NCBI RefSeq assembly: GCF_030020805.1
Contig: NZ_CP125098.1
Span: forward strand, 4,053,501 to 4,117,500
Direction: 5' to 3'
Origin: Paenibacillus sp. RC67
Lineage (GTDB): Bacteria; Bacillota; Bacilli; Paenibacillales; NBRC-103111
Length of the DNA stretch: 64,000 bases
Of the stretch, positions 32,304-40,052 are shown one piece after another (the first letter of the stretch is position 1; each line of letters opens with the position of its first letter). Under the pieces are notes generated by a model. That model searched no databases. It was not told the origin of the DNA and saw only the letters and a list, made by a program, of their open reading frames with translations. The position numbers were made by a program, and so were the translations under genes.

Positions 32304-33695
32304 TTAACGAGCTGCTTGAGTCTGTTTCCCGTTCAGCATTTGGGATTGCTTCCAATTGCCCCATACATAGTAGCAAATGGAAAGAACAATTCCGATTGTA
32401 AATCCTATTGGGAAGCTCCACCAAATGGCATCCAAGCCGTATTTAGCACTTAAGAAGTACGACAGAGGAATCCGAATACACCATAATGCCAGGAAGGTAG
32501 TCAACAACGGCACCATAACCGCTCCCGTTGCACGTACGACGCCTGAAACAACGAAGGTAATACCGAATAAAATAAATCCCCACAATGTGATTAAGTTAAT
32601 GCGCATACCGATCTCAAGAGCAGCAGGGTCATTCAAAAAGAGTCCTAACGCCTGCTTATTAAACAAGTAAATAACTCCGACCAATACGCCTGTCATAATA
32701 AAATTGATCAAGATCCCCATCATCGTCGTTTTATGGACGCGATCCCATTTACCTGCTCCCACATTTTGTGCGGCCAAGGTCGAAACCGCCCCACCAATAG
32801 CCATGGCAGGCATTTGAACATAGCTTGAGAGCTGCATGGCCGCGCCGAAAGCTGCTGTAGCAACGGACCCATAACCATTAACCAGATTAATGACGGCAAT
32901 TGCGCTAGTCGATACGATTAACATTTGCAGACCCATCGGTACGCCTTTTTTAATAAGCGCCCCGATAATTTGTCTGTCGAATCTCAAATAAGGCAGATCC
33001 TCGCGAGTAATTCTGAGGTAATGCTTCTTACGGTATAAGAACACGATAAGACAGGCCAAGCTGACAAACTGTGCTATAACGGTAGCTACTGCCGATCCGG
33101 AAATACCGAGTGCCGGTACAGGTCCCCACCCGAATATGAACAAGGGATTCAGCACAATATCCAGAAACGTTGAGATTAACAGGAAGTAAAACGGCGTTTT
33201 AGCGTCTCCAGCTCCCCGCATGATCATCATAATAAAGTTATATCCATACATAAATGGCAATCCGATAAAAATAATTCGCAAATACGAAGTAGCAAAATCC
33301 ATTGCATCATGCGGTGTATTCATCCCACGTAATATCATGGGGGAAAAAACCAGTCCGATGACCGTAATGGCTAAAGCCAGCACCAGAAAGAACAGTGCGC
33401 TTGTTCCGACTACTTTCTTCGCTTGTGTCTCGTCCTGTGCTCCGACGCTTTGTCCGATCAGGATCGTTGATGCCATGCCAATACCAAATACGAGACTCAG
33501 CAAAAAAAACATAATATTGTTTGCGTTGGATGTGGCCGCGAAGGCGCTCTCACCCAAATAATTACCGACCCAGATGGCATTGATCGTCCCGTTAAGCGAT
33601 TGCAGCACATTCCCCATCAAGAGGGGCATTGCAAACAAAATAAGCTTTTTACCAATATGTCCTTCCGTTAGTGATGCATCCATTTGATAGGCCAT
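32304..33695 (-). CDS. MATE-family efflux transporter
   Basis: A 463-residue multidrug/toxin antiporter with 12 membrane helices in two similar halves (NorM/DinF-like). Features include PLLMGNVLQSLNGTINAIWVGNYLG near residue 23, the middle KKGVPMGLQML start of the second half, and a basic C-terminus. It should export cationic compounds in exchange for Na+ or H+. The start ATG at 33695 has GGGAGAG nearby. The frame stays open upstream to 33755 through a perfect 20-base palindrome, which may be an operator or a leader hairpin. It is divergent from the uracil permease gene. Confidence 0.92.
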   Translation of the reverse strand: MAYQMDASLTEGHIGKKLILFAMPLLMGNVLQSLNGTINAIWVGNYLGESAFAATSNANNIMFFLLSLVFGIGMASTILIGQSVGAQDETQAKKVVGTSALFFLVLALAITVIGLVFSPMILRGMNTPHDAMDFATSYLRIIFIGLPFMYGYNFIMMIMRGAGDAKTPFYFLLISTFLDIVLNPLFIFGWGPVPALGISGSAVATVIAQFVSLACLIVFLYRKKHYLRITREDLPYLRFDRQIIGALIKKGVPMGLQMLIVSTSAIAVINLVNGYGSVATAAFGAAMQLSSYVQMPAMAIGGAVSTLAAQNVGAGKWDRVHKTTMMGILINFIMTGVLVGVIYLFNKQALGLFLNDPAALEIGMRINLITLWGFILFGITFVVSGVVRATGAVMVPLLTTFLALWCIRIPLSYFLSAKYGLDAIWWSFPIGFTIGIVLSICYYVWGNWKQSQMLNGKQTQAAR

Positions 33696-33716
33696 CTTCT
33701 CACTCTCCCAGCGCAA

Positions 33717-33736
33717 AGGGCAGCCGCGGCTGCCCT
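33717..33736. repeat. Perfect 20-base palindrome before the MATE gene
   Basis: AGGGCAGCCGCGGCTGCCCT is fully self-complementary and ends about 7 bases before the ribosome site of the MATE gene. No T-run follows on either strand, so it is not a terminator. It could bind a dimeric repressor, or as an RNA hairpin affect translation. Confidence 0.6.
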
Positions 33737-33870
33737 CAACTTCTTTTACACACAAATAATTTACCAGTAAAATTAATTATATCCAAACGAACACCTTACG
33801 TAAAGTCCATGTACTTTGGAGTGATATGACATGAAATGTGACAAATATTTTAAAAAAGCGATTCCAAACG

Positions 33871-33907
33871 ACACTTTCTTCTGATACTATAATGAAAGTG
33901 TTTTTTT
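33871..33907 (+). promoter_or_regulatory. Attenuator-like hairpin or operator before the uracil permease
   Basis: ACACTTTC pairs with GAAAGTGT and is followed by seven T, 31 bases before the permease ATG. A TATAAT sequence (33888-33893) sits in the loop. If transcription starts upstream, this is an attenuator. If the TATAAT is the promoter, the inverted repeat is an operator surrounding it. The sequence alone does not decide. Confidence 0.5.
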
Positions 33908-33938
33908 CTGAGATTTTATTAAAACGAGGAGTGTAACC

Positions 33939-35207
33939 ATGCTGCAACGCGAAATTCAAGTCAACGAACGTCCGCCGCTGCTTCAAAGCATCCCGCTAAG
34001 CTTACAGCATCTGTTTGCGATGTTCGGATCTACGGTCCTTGTGCCCGTACTTTTTAAGGTGGATCCAGCCACTATCCTGCTGATGAACGGGTTAGGAACT
34101 CTGCTCTATCTGTTTCTCTGTAAAGGACGCATCCCTGCATTTCTTGGGTCAAGCTTCGCCTTTTTATCACCCGTCTTCGTCGTTCTGGCAACCCAATCCT
34201 ACGGCGCGGCGCTCGGAGGCTTTATCGTTTCCGGTTTCGTCTTTATCCTGGTTTCCTTATTAATCAAATTCATCGGTACACGTTGGCTCGACGTCGTCTT
34301 TCCTCCTGCAGCCATGGGAGCCATAGTCGCGGTTATCGGTCTGGAACTGGTTCCGACTGCTGCTGAAATGGCTGGCTATATTAAGCCTGCTGATGCGGCG
34401 GCTAACTGGAGCTTCGATCCCAATGCGATTCTTATTGCTACGGTCACACTTCTTATTACGATTATAGGTAATGTGATGTTTCGTGGCTTTCTCAAAATCA
34501 TCCCTATTCTTGTCGGTATCATATGTGGTTATGTAGTCGCTTATTTCCTTGACTATGTAAATTTCGATGCAGTAATCAAGGCACCTATGTTCTCTCTGCC
34601 TACTTATTACAAACCAGAGTTCAGCAGCAGCGCAATTGCTATTATTGTTCCAGCGGCTCTTGTCGTCATCGCTGAACATATTGGACATCTTATTGTAACA
34701 AGCAATATTGTCGGTAAAGACTTATCCAAAGATCCAGGTTTATTCCGATCGTTACTAGGTAACGGAATCTCAACGGTCATTTCTGGCTTTGCGGGCTCCA
34801 CTCCTAATACGACTTACGGCGAAAATATCGGTGTCATGGCGCTAACTCGGGTGTATTCCACATGGATTATCGGAGGAGCCGCGATCTTCGCTATCGTGCT
34901 CTCGTTCTTCGGGAAATTAGCAGCACTAATTACGACGATTCCCACTCCAGTTATGGGTGGCGTATCCCTGCTCTTGTTCGGCGTAATAGCCGCTTCCGGT
35001 ATAAGAATGCTCGTTGAAACCAAAGTCGATTATTCCAAAGCAACTAACTTGATTCTTACCACAGTTGTATTGGTTATCGGAATCAGCGGCACGACCGTTA
35101 CAATCGGAGGATTTTCCTTAAAAGGGATGGCGCTCGCCACTATCATTGCGATTGTGCTCAGCATATTCTTCAAACTGATTGAAACTTTAAAGATATCTAA
35201 CGAATAA
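33939..35207 (+). CDS. Uracil permease (NCS2 family)
   Basis: A 422-residue proton-coupled nucleobase importer of the NCS2/UraA type with 14 membrane segments. The substrate-binding glutamates are both present: Glu246 in AEHIGH and Glu295 in TTYGENIGV, the UraA pair. This points to uracil rather than xanthine. The N-terminus (PLLQSIPLSLQHLFAMFGSTVLVP) is typical of the family. AACGAGGAG lies 7 bases before the ATG. It is monocistronic, away from any pyr operon, and divergent from the MATE gene. Confidence 0.92.
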   Translation: MLQREIQVNERPPLLQSIPLSLQHLFAMFGSTVLVPVLFKVDPATILLMNGLGTLLYLFLCKGRIPAFLGSSFAFLSPVFVVLATQSYGAALGGFIVSGFVFILVSLLIKFIGTRWLDVVFPPAAMGAIVAVIGLELVPTAAEMAGYIKPADAAANWSFDPNAILIATVTLLITIIGNVMFRGFLKIIPILVGIICGYVVAYFLDYVNFDAVIKAPMFSLPTYYKPEFSSSAIAIIVPAALVVIAEHIGHLIVTSNIVGKDLSKDPGLFRSLLGNGISTVISGFAGSTPNTTYGENIGVMALTRVYSTWIIGGAAIFAIVLSFFGKLAALITTIPTPVMGGVSLLLFGVIAASGIRMLVETKVDYSKATNLILTTVVLVIGISGTTVTIGGFSLKGMALATIIAIVLSIFFKLIETLKISNE

Positions 35208-35213
35208 ATCCAA

Positions 35214-35260
35214 AAAAAGACATGCCTCCCTCACTTTGAGTGCGGAGAGCATGTCTTTTT
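35214..35260. terminator. Bidirectional terminator between the uracil permease and MFS genes
   Basis: AAAAAAGACATGC.CTCC pairs with GGAG.GCATGTCTTTTT. Confidence 0.88.
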
Positions 35261-35265
35261 ACTTC

Positions 35266-36612
35266 TTAGGTGTGCTTCGCCTTAATCATGAATGAGGAAG
35301 CGAGCGCAAACAAGCTGACGATGAAGCCATATAAGAACATATTGGATGTTCCCAAGTAAAAATCAGTTGTTTTAACCAAAAAGGCTCCCATAACCGTAAC
35401 CCCGATGGCCGTTCCAATATTCCGTGAAAATAACTGCAGTGAAGTCGATATCCCTTTCTCGTGCGCCTTAACGAGCTGTTGAGAACCGATAACAGATACG
35501 GTTGCAATCATTCCGAAAGCCAAGCCCTGTACGAACATAGCCGTTGAGGCATACCAGAAACCGGTGCCTTCACTTAAGAACAGCAGCATAACACCCGATA
35601 GCACCAAGAAAATATTCCCGATGATTAGCAGACGCCCATATCCCCATTTGACGATCCATTTCCCAGCAGGTACAGCCATGGCCATCCAGCCAAAAGACAT
35701 CCCAAGGAGTGCAACACCGCTAATGAATATGGAATAGCCTTCCTTTTGCAAAAACAACGGTATGTAGTTAGATGCACCGAATAAGGAGGCGCAAGCCAAG
35801 AAGGAATTGACGATCATCCACGCTATCGGTGGATTTTTCAGCAAAGATAGTGGCACAATAGGCGATTCGTGACGTTTCTCGTAAGCTACGAAGATAGCCA
35901 TTAACACGATCCCTAACAGTGCATACACATAGATGTTGCTTTCCACGATGGTTGTTAATAGAAGCAAGCTGACACCAACGGCAAAAATGAAAGCTCCAAG
36001 TAAATCCACTTTCGATTTTTTGGGCTGATACACTTCTTTGTAAAAGTACAAAAGTGCAACCGAAACGATACAAATCGGGATATTAATGAAAAATATCCAG
36101 CGCCAGTTGGCGTATTCAACAAACATAGCTCCAAGCATTGGGGCAAGGATAGCGGATAACCCCCACATTGCGGTGAAGAAAGCCTGAATCTTCCCCCTCT
36201 TCTCTACCGGAAACAAATCTCCCGCAATAATTGCAGGAAACGGCATCATCACCCCGGCACCAATCCCTTGTACCGCACGATAAATAACGAGCTGAAGCAT
36301 TGAATTGGAGAAGCCGCACAGCATAGAGCCTAATAAAAACAAAATGATACCTACTGCAAAAATCTTCTTTCTGCCGTACAAATCGGAGATTCGACCGGCA
36401 ACTGGCGATACAACGGTAGACATGATCATATACGAAGCGAAGCTCCAAGCGTACAGCTCGAATCCTCCTAGTTCCTTCGTAATGATAGGCATCGTCGTAT
36501 TGGCAATGGTCGTATCCATGGAAGCAACCAGATTAGCCAGTACGATACTAACCATTACCGGCATTCTGCTGGATGCGTTTGTCCTCACCGCGGCTTGCGC
36601 ACCACTTGACAC
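35266..36612 (-). CDS. MFS transporter, DHA2-like drug efflux family
   Basis: A 448-residue major facilitator. The N-terminal helix carries the DHA signature LANLVASMDTTIANTTMPII, loop 2-3 has GRISDLYGRKKIF, and motif C is near GLSAILAPMLGAMFVE. Twelve or more helices are predicted. It most likely exports a drug or toxic metabolite by proton antiport. The start is GTG, five bases after AGGAGGAG. The ribosome site is the 3' end of a conserved hairpin element that also precedes the solute-binding protein gene at 19050. Confidence 0.9.
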   Translation of the reverse strand: MSSGAQAAVRTNASSRMPVMVSIVLANLVASMDTTIANTTMPIITKELGGFELYAWSFASYMIMSTVVSPVAGRISDLYGRKKIFAVGIILFLLGSMLCGFSNSMLQLVIYRAVQGIGAGVMMPFPAIIAGDLFPVEKRGKIQAFFTAMWGLSAILAPMLGAMFVEYANWRWIFFINIPICIVSVALLYFYKEVYQPKKSKVDLLGAFIFAVGVSLLLLTTIVESNIYVYALLGIVLMAIFVAYEKRHESPIVPLSLLKNPPIAWMIVNSFLACASLFGASNYIPLFLQKEGYSIFISGVALLGMSFGWMAMAVPAGKWIVKWGYGRLLIIGNIFLVLSGVMLLFLSEGTGFWYASTAMFVQGLAFGMIATVSVIGSQQLVKAHEKGISTSLQLFSRNIGTAIGVTVMGAFLVKTTDFYLGTSNMFLYGFIVSLFALASSFMIKAKHT

Positions 36613-36620
36613 AATAACTC

Positions 36621-36661
36621 CTCCTTAGAGTTTTCTGAAGGAAAACTTGCTTCGTAAGCAT
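36621..36661 (-). repeat. Stem-loop/ribosome-site leader element, copy 2
   Basis: On the minus strand ATGCTTACGAAGCA is followed by AGTTTTC-CTTCA-GAAAACT (7-bp perfect stem) and CTAAGGAGGAG, the ribosome site of the MFS gene. It matches copy 1 at 19059-19101 in the ATGCTTACGA box, the outer stem and the CTNAGGAGG tail, while the inner stem differs on both arms. Confidence 0.75.
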
Positions 36662-36664
36662 TCT

Positions 36665-36688
36665 CTTAGAGTTTTCTGAAGGAAAACT
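36665..36688 (-). repeat. Partial third copy of the hairpin element
   Basis: The 24 bases covering the stem-loop are an exact repeat of the same part of copy 2, 42 bases away. They read AGTTTTC-CTTCA-GAAAACT plus CTAAG, without the full ribosome site. The ATGCTTACGA box follows it and leads into copy 2. Confidence 0.75.
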
Positions 36689-36761
36689 AACAATAATGCC
36701 AAAAACATACATCTATCAGATTAACATAAGATGCTCACCTTCCGCAAAATGAAAAAAGGTC

Positions 36762-36793
36762 AAAAACGCCTGTTCCTTCAACAGGAACAAGCG
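36762..36793 (-). terminator. Terminator after the SLH-domain gene
   Basis: On the minus strand CGCTTGTTCC-TGTTGAA-GGAACAGGCG is followed by TTTTTG, 13 bases after the stop codon. Confidence 0.88.
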
Positions 36794-36805
36794 CTCGCTA
36801 ATTGT

Positions 36806-38041
36806 TTATTCGTTTTTCTCCAAAATGGAGAATACGATCGTCTGACCGTCACTTTCAACGTGAATCTCAACCGCGTAGGTGCCGATCTTCACTGTACGCG
36901 TCTCTACTGCTTTACCAAGCACGACTTGATTATATACTTGCAGGAACAAATCATCGAAGGCTAATGCATCCACCGAGAACAGGTAATTGGTGAAGGTCTT
37001 GATGGCCTCTTGATTTCTTGCCAGCATCCCCTCTTGCACATGAACGGTGACACCATAGGTCTTGTATTCAGGCTCCAGCCACAAGGATACTTCCTCCCCT
37101 GACTGTGCGATGGTGCTTGCTATGTTCAAATCTTTAGCTTTTGTGTCCGCATCCTTATACAGCCTGAGCGTCGTTTCCTCCAAGTCGTAGTTCGTTCCCC
37201 TGCGCTTTGCCGCTTCCTGCAGTACATCGTACGCCTTCAGCATTTTCTGATTCGGGAAAATCAGCTTTTTGTAGCTGCCGTCCTTGGTCGGCACGATTTT
37301 CTCCAGCCCGCTATCCACTGCCTTCACACTGATTCTTTTATCCTTATGTACGATCCGTTCTAGTATAGTTAGCGCTTCCGCACGAGTGACCTCTCGACCA
37401 ATACCGAAGTAACCGTTCGGATATCCTTCCATAATTCCTTTGGCGAACGCCTCCGCGACAAACTTCTGTTCACGTGGCTTTGCACTCTGTAAATCTCCCA
37501 TTACAGCGGCTGCAGCCAAGCTGTATTGTTCATTTTCCAAATATTCGGTTTCTTTTGCCGTGTAGTATATTACCTCAGCAACTTGCTCACGCTTGAGCTT
37601 GGCTTTGAAATCCGGAAATTGGCTTTTGCTTATAAACTGCAAATCACTAGCCAAATCGATGTATGGCTTCGCCCAGTAGCCCACCGTGCTTGGCTTAAAG
37701 TCAAAGGTGCGGTAATCCTGCTGCAAAATATTCCGGTTCATCGCACTCAACGATTGGGTGAAATCATTCGTCCACTTACGCTCTCCATTCGGATACAACT
37801 GTGTGTAGGACAAGAGCAGCATTTTGATGAACTGATCTGCCGTTACCGAGTCGTTGGGACGGAAGGTCCCATCTGGAAACCCGTCCAATATGCCTTCGTC
37901 TACCAATCGTGTAATTGTTTTTTCCGCCCAATGTCCCTTTACATCTTGAAAAAGCGGTTTTTCAACCGGCTGACCCCACGCAGTCCCTGACAAACCGGTA
38001 AATAACGCAATCGATACTGCTATCCAACGTAACTTCTTCAT
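36806..38041 (-). CDS. S-layer homology (SLH) domain-containing secreted protein
   Basis: A 411-residue exported protein. The signal peptide (MKKLRWIAVSIALFTGLSGTAWG) is followed by a first SLH repeat (LFQDVKGHWAEKTITRLVDEGILDGFPDG, about 31-59), a weaker middle repeat around residue 110, and a third (AFAKGIMEGYPNGYFGIGREVTRAEAL, about 200-226). SLH repeats bind pyruvylated secondary cell-wall polymer. The C-terminal 180 residues match nothing I recognise. The ATG at 38041 follows GAGGG at a somewhat long distance. Probably cell-surface anchored, role unknown. Confidence 0.85.
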   Translation of the reverse strand: MKKLRWIAVSIALFTGLSGTAWGQPVEKPLFQDVKGHWAEKTITRLVDEGILDGFPDGTFRPNDSVTADQFIKMLLLSYTQLYPNGERKWTNDFTQSLSAMNRNILQQDYRTFDFKPSTVGYWAKPYIDLASDLQFISKSQFPDFKAKLKREQVAEVIYYTAKETEYLENEQYSLAAAAVMGDLQSAKPREQKFVAEAFAKGIMEGYPNGYFGIGREVTRAEALTILERIVHKDKRISVKAVDSGLEKIVPTKDGSYKKLIFPNQKMLKAYDVLQEAAKRRGTNYDLEETTLRLYKDADTKAKDLNIASTIAQSGEEVSLWLEPEYKTYGVTVHVQEGMLARNQEAIKTFTNYLFSVDALAFDDLFLQVYNQVVLGKAVETRTVKIGTYAVEIHVESDGQTIVFSILEKNE

Positions 38042-38438
38042 CCTGCGATACCCTCTTTTCTTCTCTGTGTCGAACAATGTTGTTTTATATACTTAGACCA
38101 TTATTAAGAATAAAGGCAAATTGATGAAAATGGTATTCAACTTCAATCCTAAAATCGAACGGCAGTAATCGTGGCGAACGTTAGTTCGAAAGTCTTTTAG
38201 TCTGTGAGAAAAGTCTCAAATATTGCTCTTTATTCCTTATTCCCCTCCCTTGAGCTTGCGAAATGTTTCGCCCATGAGTCGAAATGACCATAAATTTGAA
38301 CCTTTATTCCTCTTTATTCCGATTCATAGAAACTCCATGTGTAGATAACGTTCCGTAAACAATCGAAAATTAAGCTGAAATAGAAAACGTTTCTTTCGGC
38401 TAATACTACGGTTAATAAAGGCAGAAGGAGGCTGACCC
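38042..38438. other. Intergenic region between the SLH and metallophosphoesterase genes
   Basis: A 397-base divergent control region. The 9-mer CTTTATTCC occurs three times (38228, 38302 and 38312). A GAAAACGTTTC near-palindrome at 38383-38393, shortly before the metallophosphoesterase gene, looks like a weak catabolite-response or other repressor site. No RNA structure or small gene was evident. Confidence 0.4.
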
Positions 38439-39422
38439 ATGAAAAAATGGACTTTATCCATACTGCTGACCGTCGGGACATTATTTTACGGTCTCCCTTA
38501 CGCAACATCTCAGGCTGAAGAAAAACCGATCTTATCCTTTTCTGTACTTAGTGATATTCACGTTCAAGCCTGGGACACGCATTCACAAGACAAATTAAAA
38601 AAAGCACTGAATGACCTGAATCAAATAAATTCAGCATCAGATGCATTAATTCTTAACGGTGATTTAACGGATGGCCGACAGGAGGATTACGATAAGCTGA
38701 AGGAGCTGCTGGGTCGTTCTCTTCACCCTCAGGCCGTATACTCGAATATCGGGAATCATGAGTTTTATCAAGCGTGGCATGGTGCAACGGATCAATGGAG
38801 CGAAACCAACTTTCCTAACGGGGAAACGGAGAAAGCTTCAATCGAGCGGTTCTTGAAGTTCAACGGAGAGGACAATCTTTATTACAAGAAGCAATTACAA
38901 GGCTTTACGTTCATTTTTCTAGGTTCTGAGCAATACCGGCAGTCGGATGCGAACAATCTGGAGGATGCCTACTTGTCGAACAAGCAATTGGAGTGGCTAA
39001 AAGCAACTTTAAAAAAGGATGTGATGGGTGCAAAACCGATTTTTGTTTTTTTGCATCAACCTCTTCCCAATACAGTATCAGGAACGAGCGCTTGCTGTGT
39101 TAATAATCGAGGTGTTATCCAGCATGAGGAGCTGAACCAAATTTTATCTGCATATCCCCAGGTCATTCTGTTCACGGGACACACACACTGGGAGCTTAAG
39201 CTGCCTAAGACCTTCGTGCAAAATAAATTTTTGATGATTAACAGCTCCTCTGTTGAGCAGCCGTGGACGGGAGATGCTAGTGGTGCGGAGAAGCCATTGG
39301 AGCCTGAAGCCAGCGAAGGCTTGTACGTGGAAGCCCGCAACGGTTCGGTCACCATTCGAGGGCGAGACTTCAACAAGCAGCGCTGGATTCCAGAGGCTCA
39401 TTATGTCATAACGTATAAATAA
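38439..39422 (+). CDS. Secreted metallophosphoesterase
   Basis: A 327-residue calcineurin-type phosphoesterase with a Sec signal peptide (MKKWTLSILLTVGTLFYGLPYATSQA). The di-metal motifs appear in order: SDIHVQ (D-x-H, about 38-43), GDLTD (about 72), GNHEF (about 106), FLHQPLP (about 203) and GHTHWEL (about 248). It cleaves a phosphate ester outside the cell; the substrate may be nucleotides, phospholipid or teichoic acid. AGAAGGAGG precedes the ATG. A small hypothetical gene lies convergently just beyond. Confidence 0.9.
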   Translation: MKKWTLSILLTVGTLFYGLPYATSQAEEKPILSFSVLSDIHVQAWDTHSQDKLKKALNDLNQINSASDALILNGDLTDGRQEDYDKLKELLGRSLHPQAVYSNIGNHEFYQAWHGATDQWSETNFPNGETEKASIERFLKFNGEDNLYYKKQLQGFTFIFLGSEQYRQSDANNLEDAYLSNKQLEWLKATLKKDVMGAKPIFVFLHQPLPNTVSGTSACCVNNRGVIQHEELNQILSAYPQVILFTGHTHWELKLPKTFVQNKFLMINSSSVEQPWTGDASGAEKPLEPEASEGLYVEARNGSVTIRGRDFNKQRWIPEAHYVITYK

Positions 39423-39438
39423 TCGCACTTTGATAAAA

Positions 39439-39831
39439 TTAAATAACGGCGCTGAGTCCGCTGTACTTGGAAATGGCCAGAAGCAGATCATGATGGATTG
39501 GTAATATAAATTGCGCTGAACCAAAAGAGAAGATGCCGCTGCGATTATGCAATATCGCTTTTTGAACGTGAATCTTATAATGAGGCATTCCTGCTGACAT
39601 ATTCATCAGCTCGCTTCCTGAATGACGCCGATTATTGAACGTTATTGCCTTCATTTCGGCAGTATCAAAGGGAATAATGCTTACGATATCCTCAAGCTTG
39701 AGGTGATAATTAACATGAGGCTTCTGGAACACCAATTCCTTCGTGGATACGGTGATGCCGAAGTCTCTTTTTTTATGAACCAGCTTCAAATCTCCTTCAA
39801 TGGACTTGATATGAATAAAATTATCGTTCAT
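39439..39831 (-). CDS. Hypothetical beta-rich protein
   Basis: A 130-residue cytoplasmic protein with alternating hydrophobic residues, as in a beta-sheet or PH-like fold (FIHIKSIEGDLKLVHKKRDF, YKIHVQKAILHNRSGIFSFG). No known motif, membrane segment or signal peptide was seen. The ATG at 39831 follows AAGGAGG on the minus strand, which supports translation. It converges with the metallophosphoesterase gene with a 16-base gap and no obvious terminator in between. Confidence 0.7.
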   Translation of the reverse strand: MNDNFIHIKSIEGDLKLVHKKRDFGITVSTKELVFQKPHVNYHLKLEDIVSIIPFDTAEMKAITFNNRRHSGSELMNMSAGMPHYKIHVQKAILHNRSGIFSFGSAQFILPIHHDLLLAISKYSGLSAVI

Positions 39832-40052
39832 TCGTAATCCCTCCTTAGGCTATTGGGCATCGGATTGGAAGTCTTCTTCCGGATGGCTCAAGGTCGAGAG
39901 CGTTATTTTAAGCTTTTATGAAGCATACCACAAACAAGGCTTGTTCGCTACGTTAGAGGTTCAGACACAGGGAACATCCGTTCTTTTTCATTCTCATGAT
40001 TTCTGCTATGATAGGAGATAACGATTCCGGAAATAAAGAAAGGATTAAGCAG

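Noticed and set aside
34260..34688. 142-codon antisense frame in the uracil permease gene
   Set aside because: Shadow of a conserved membrane protein; very Asp/Asn/Arg-rich product without a start signal.
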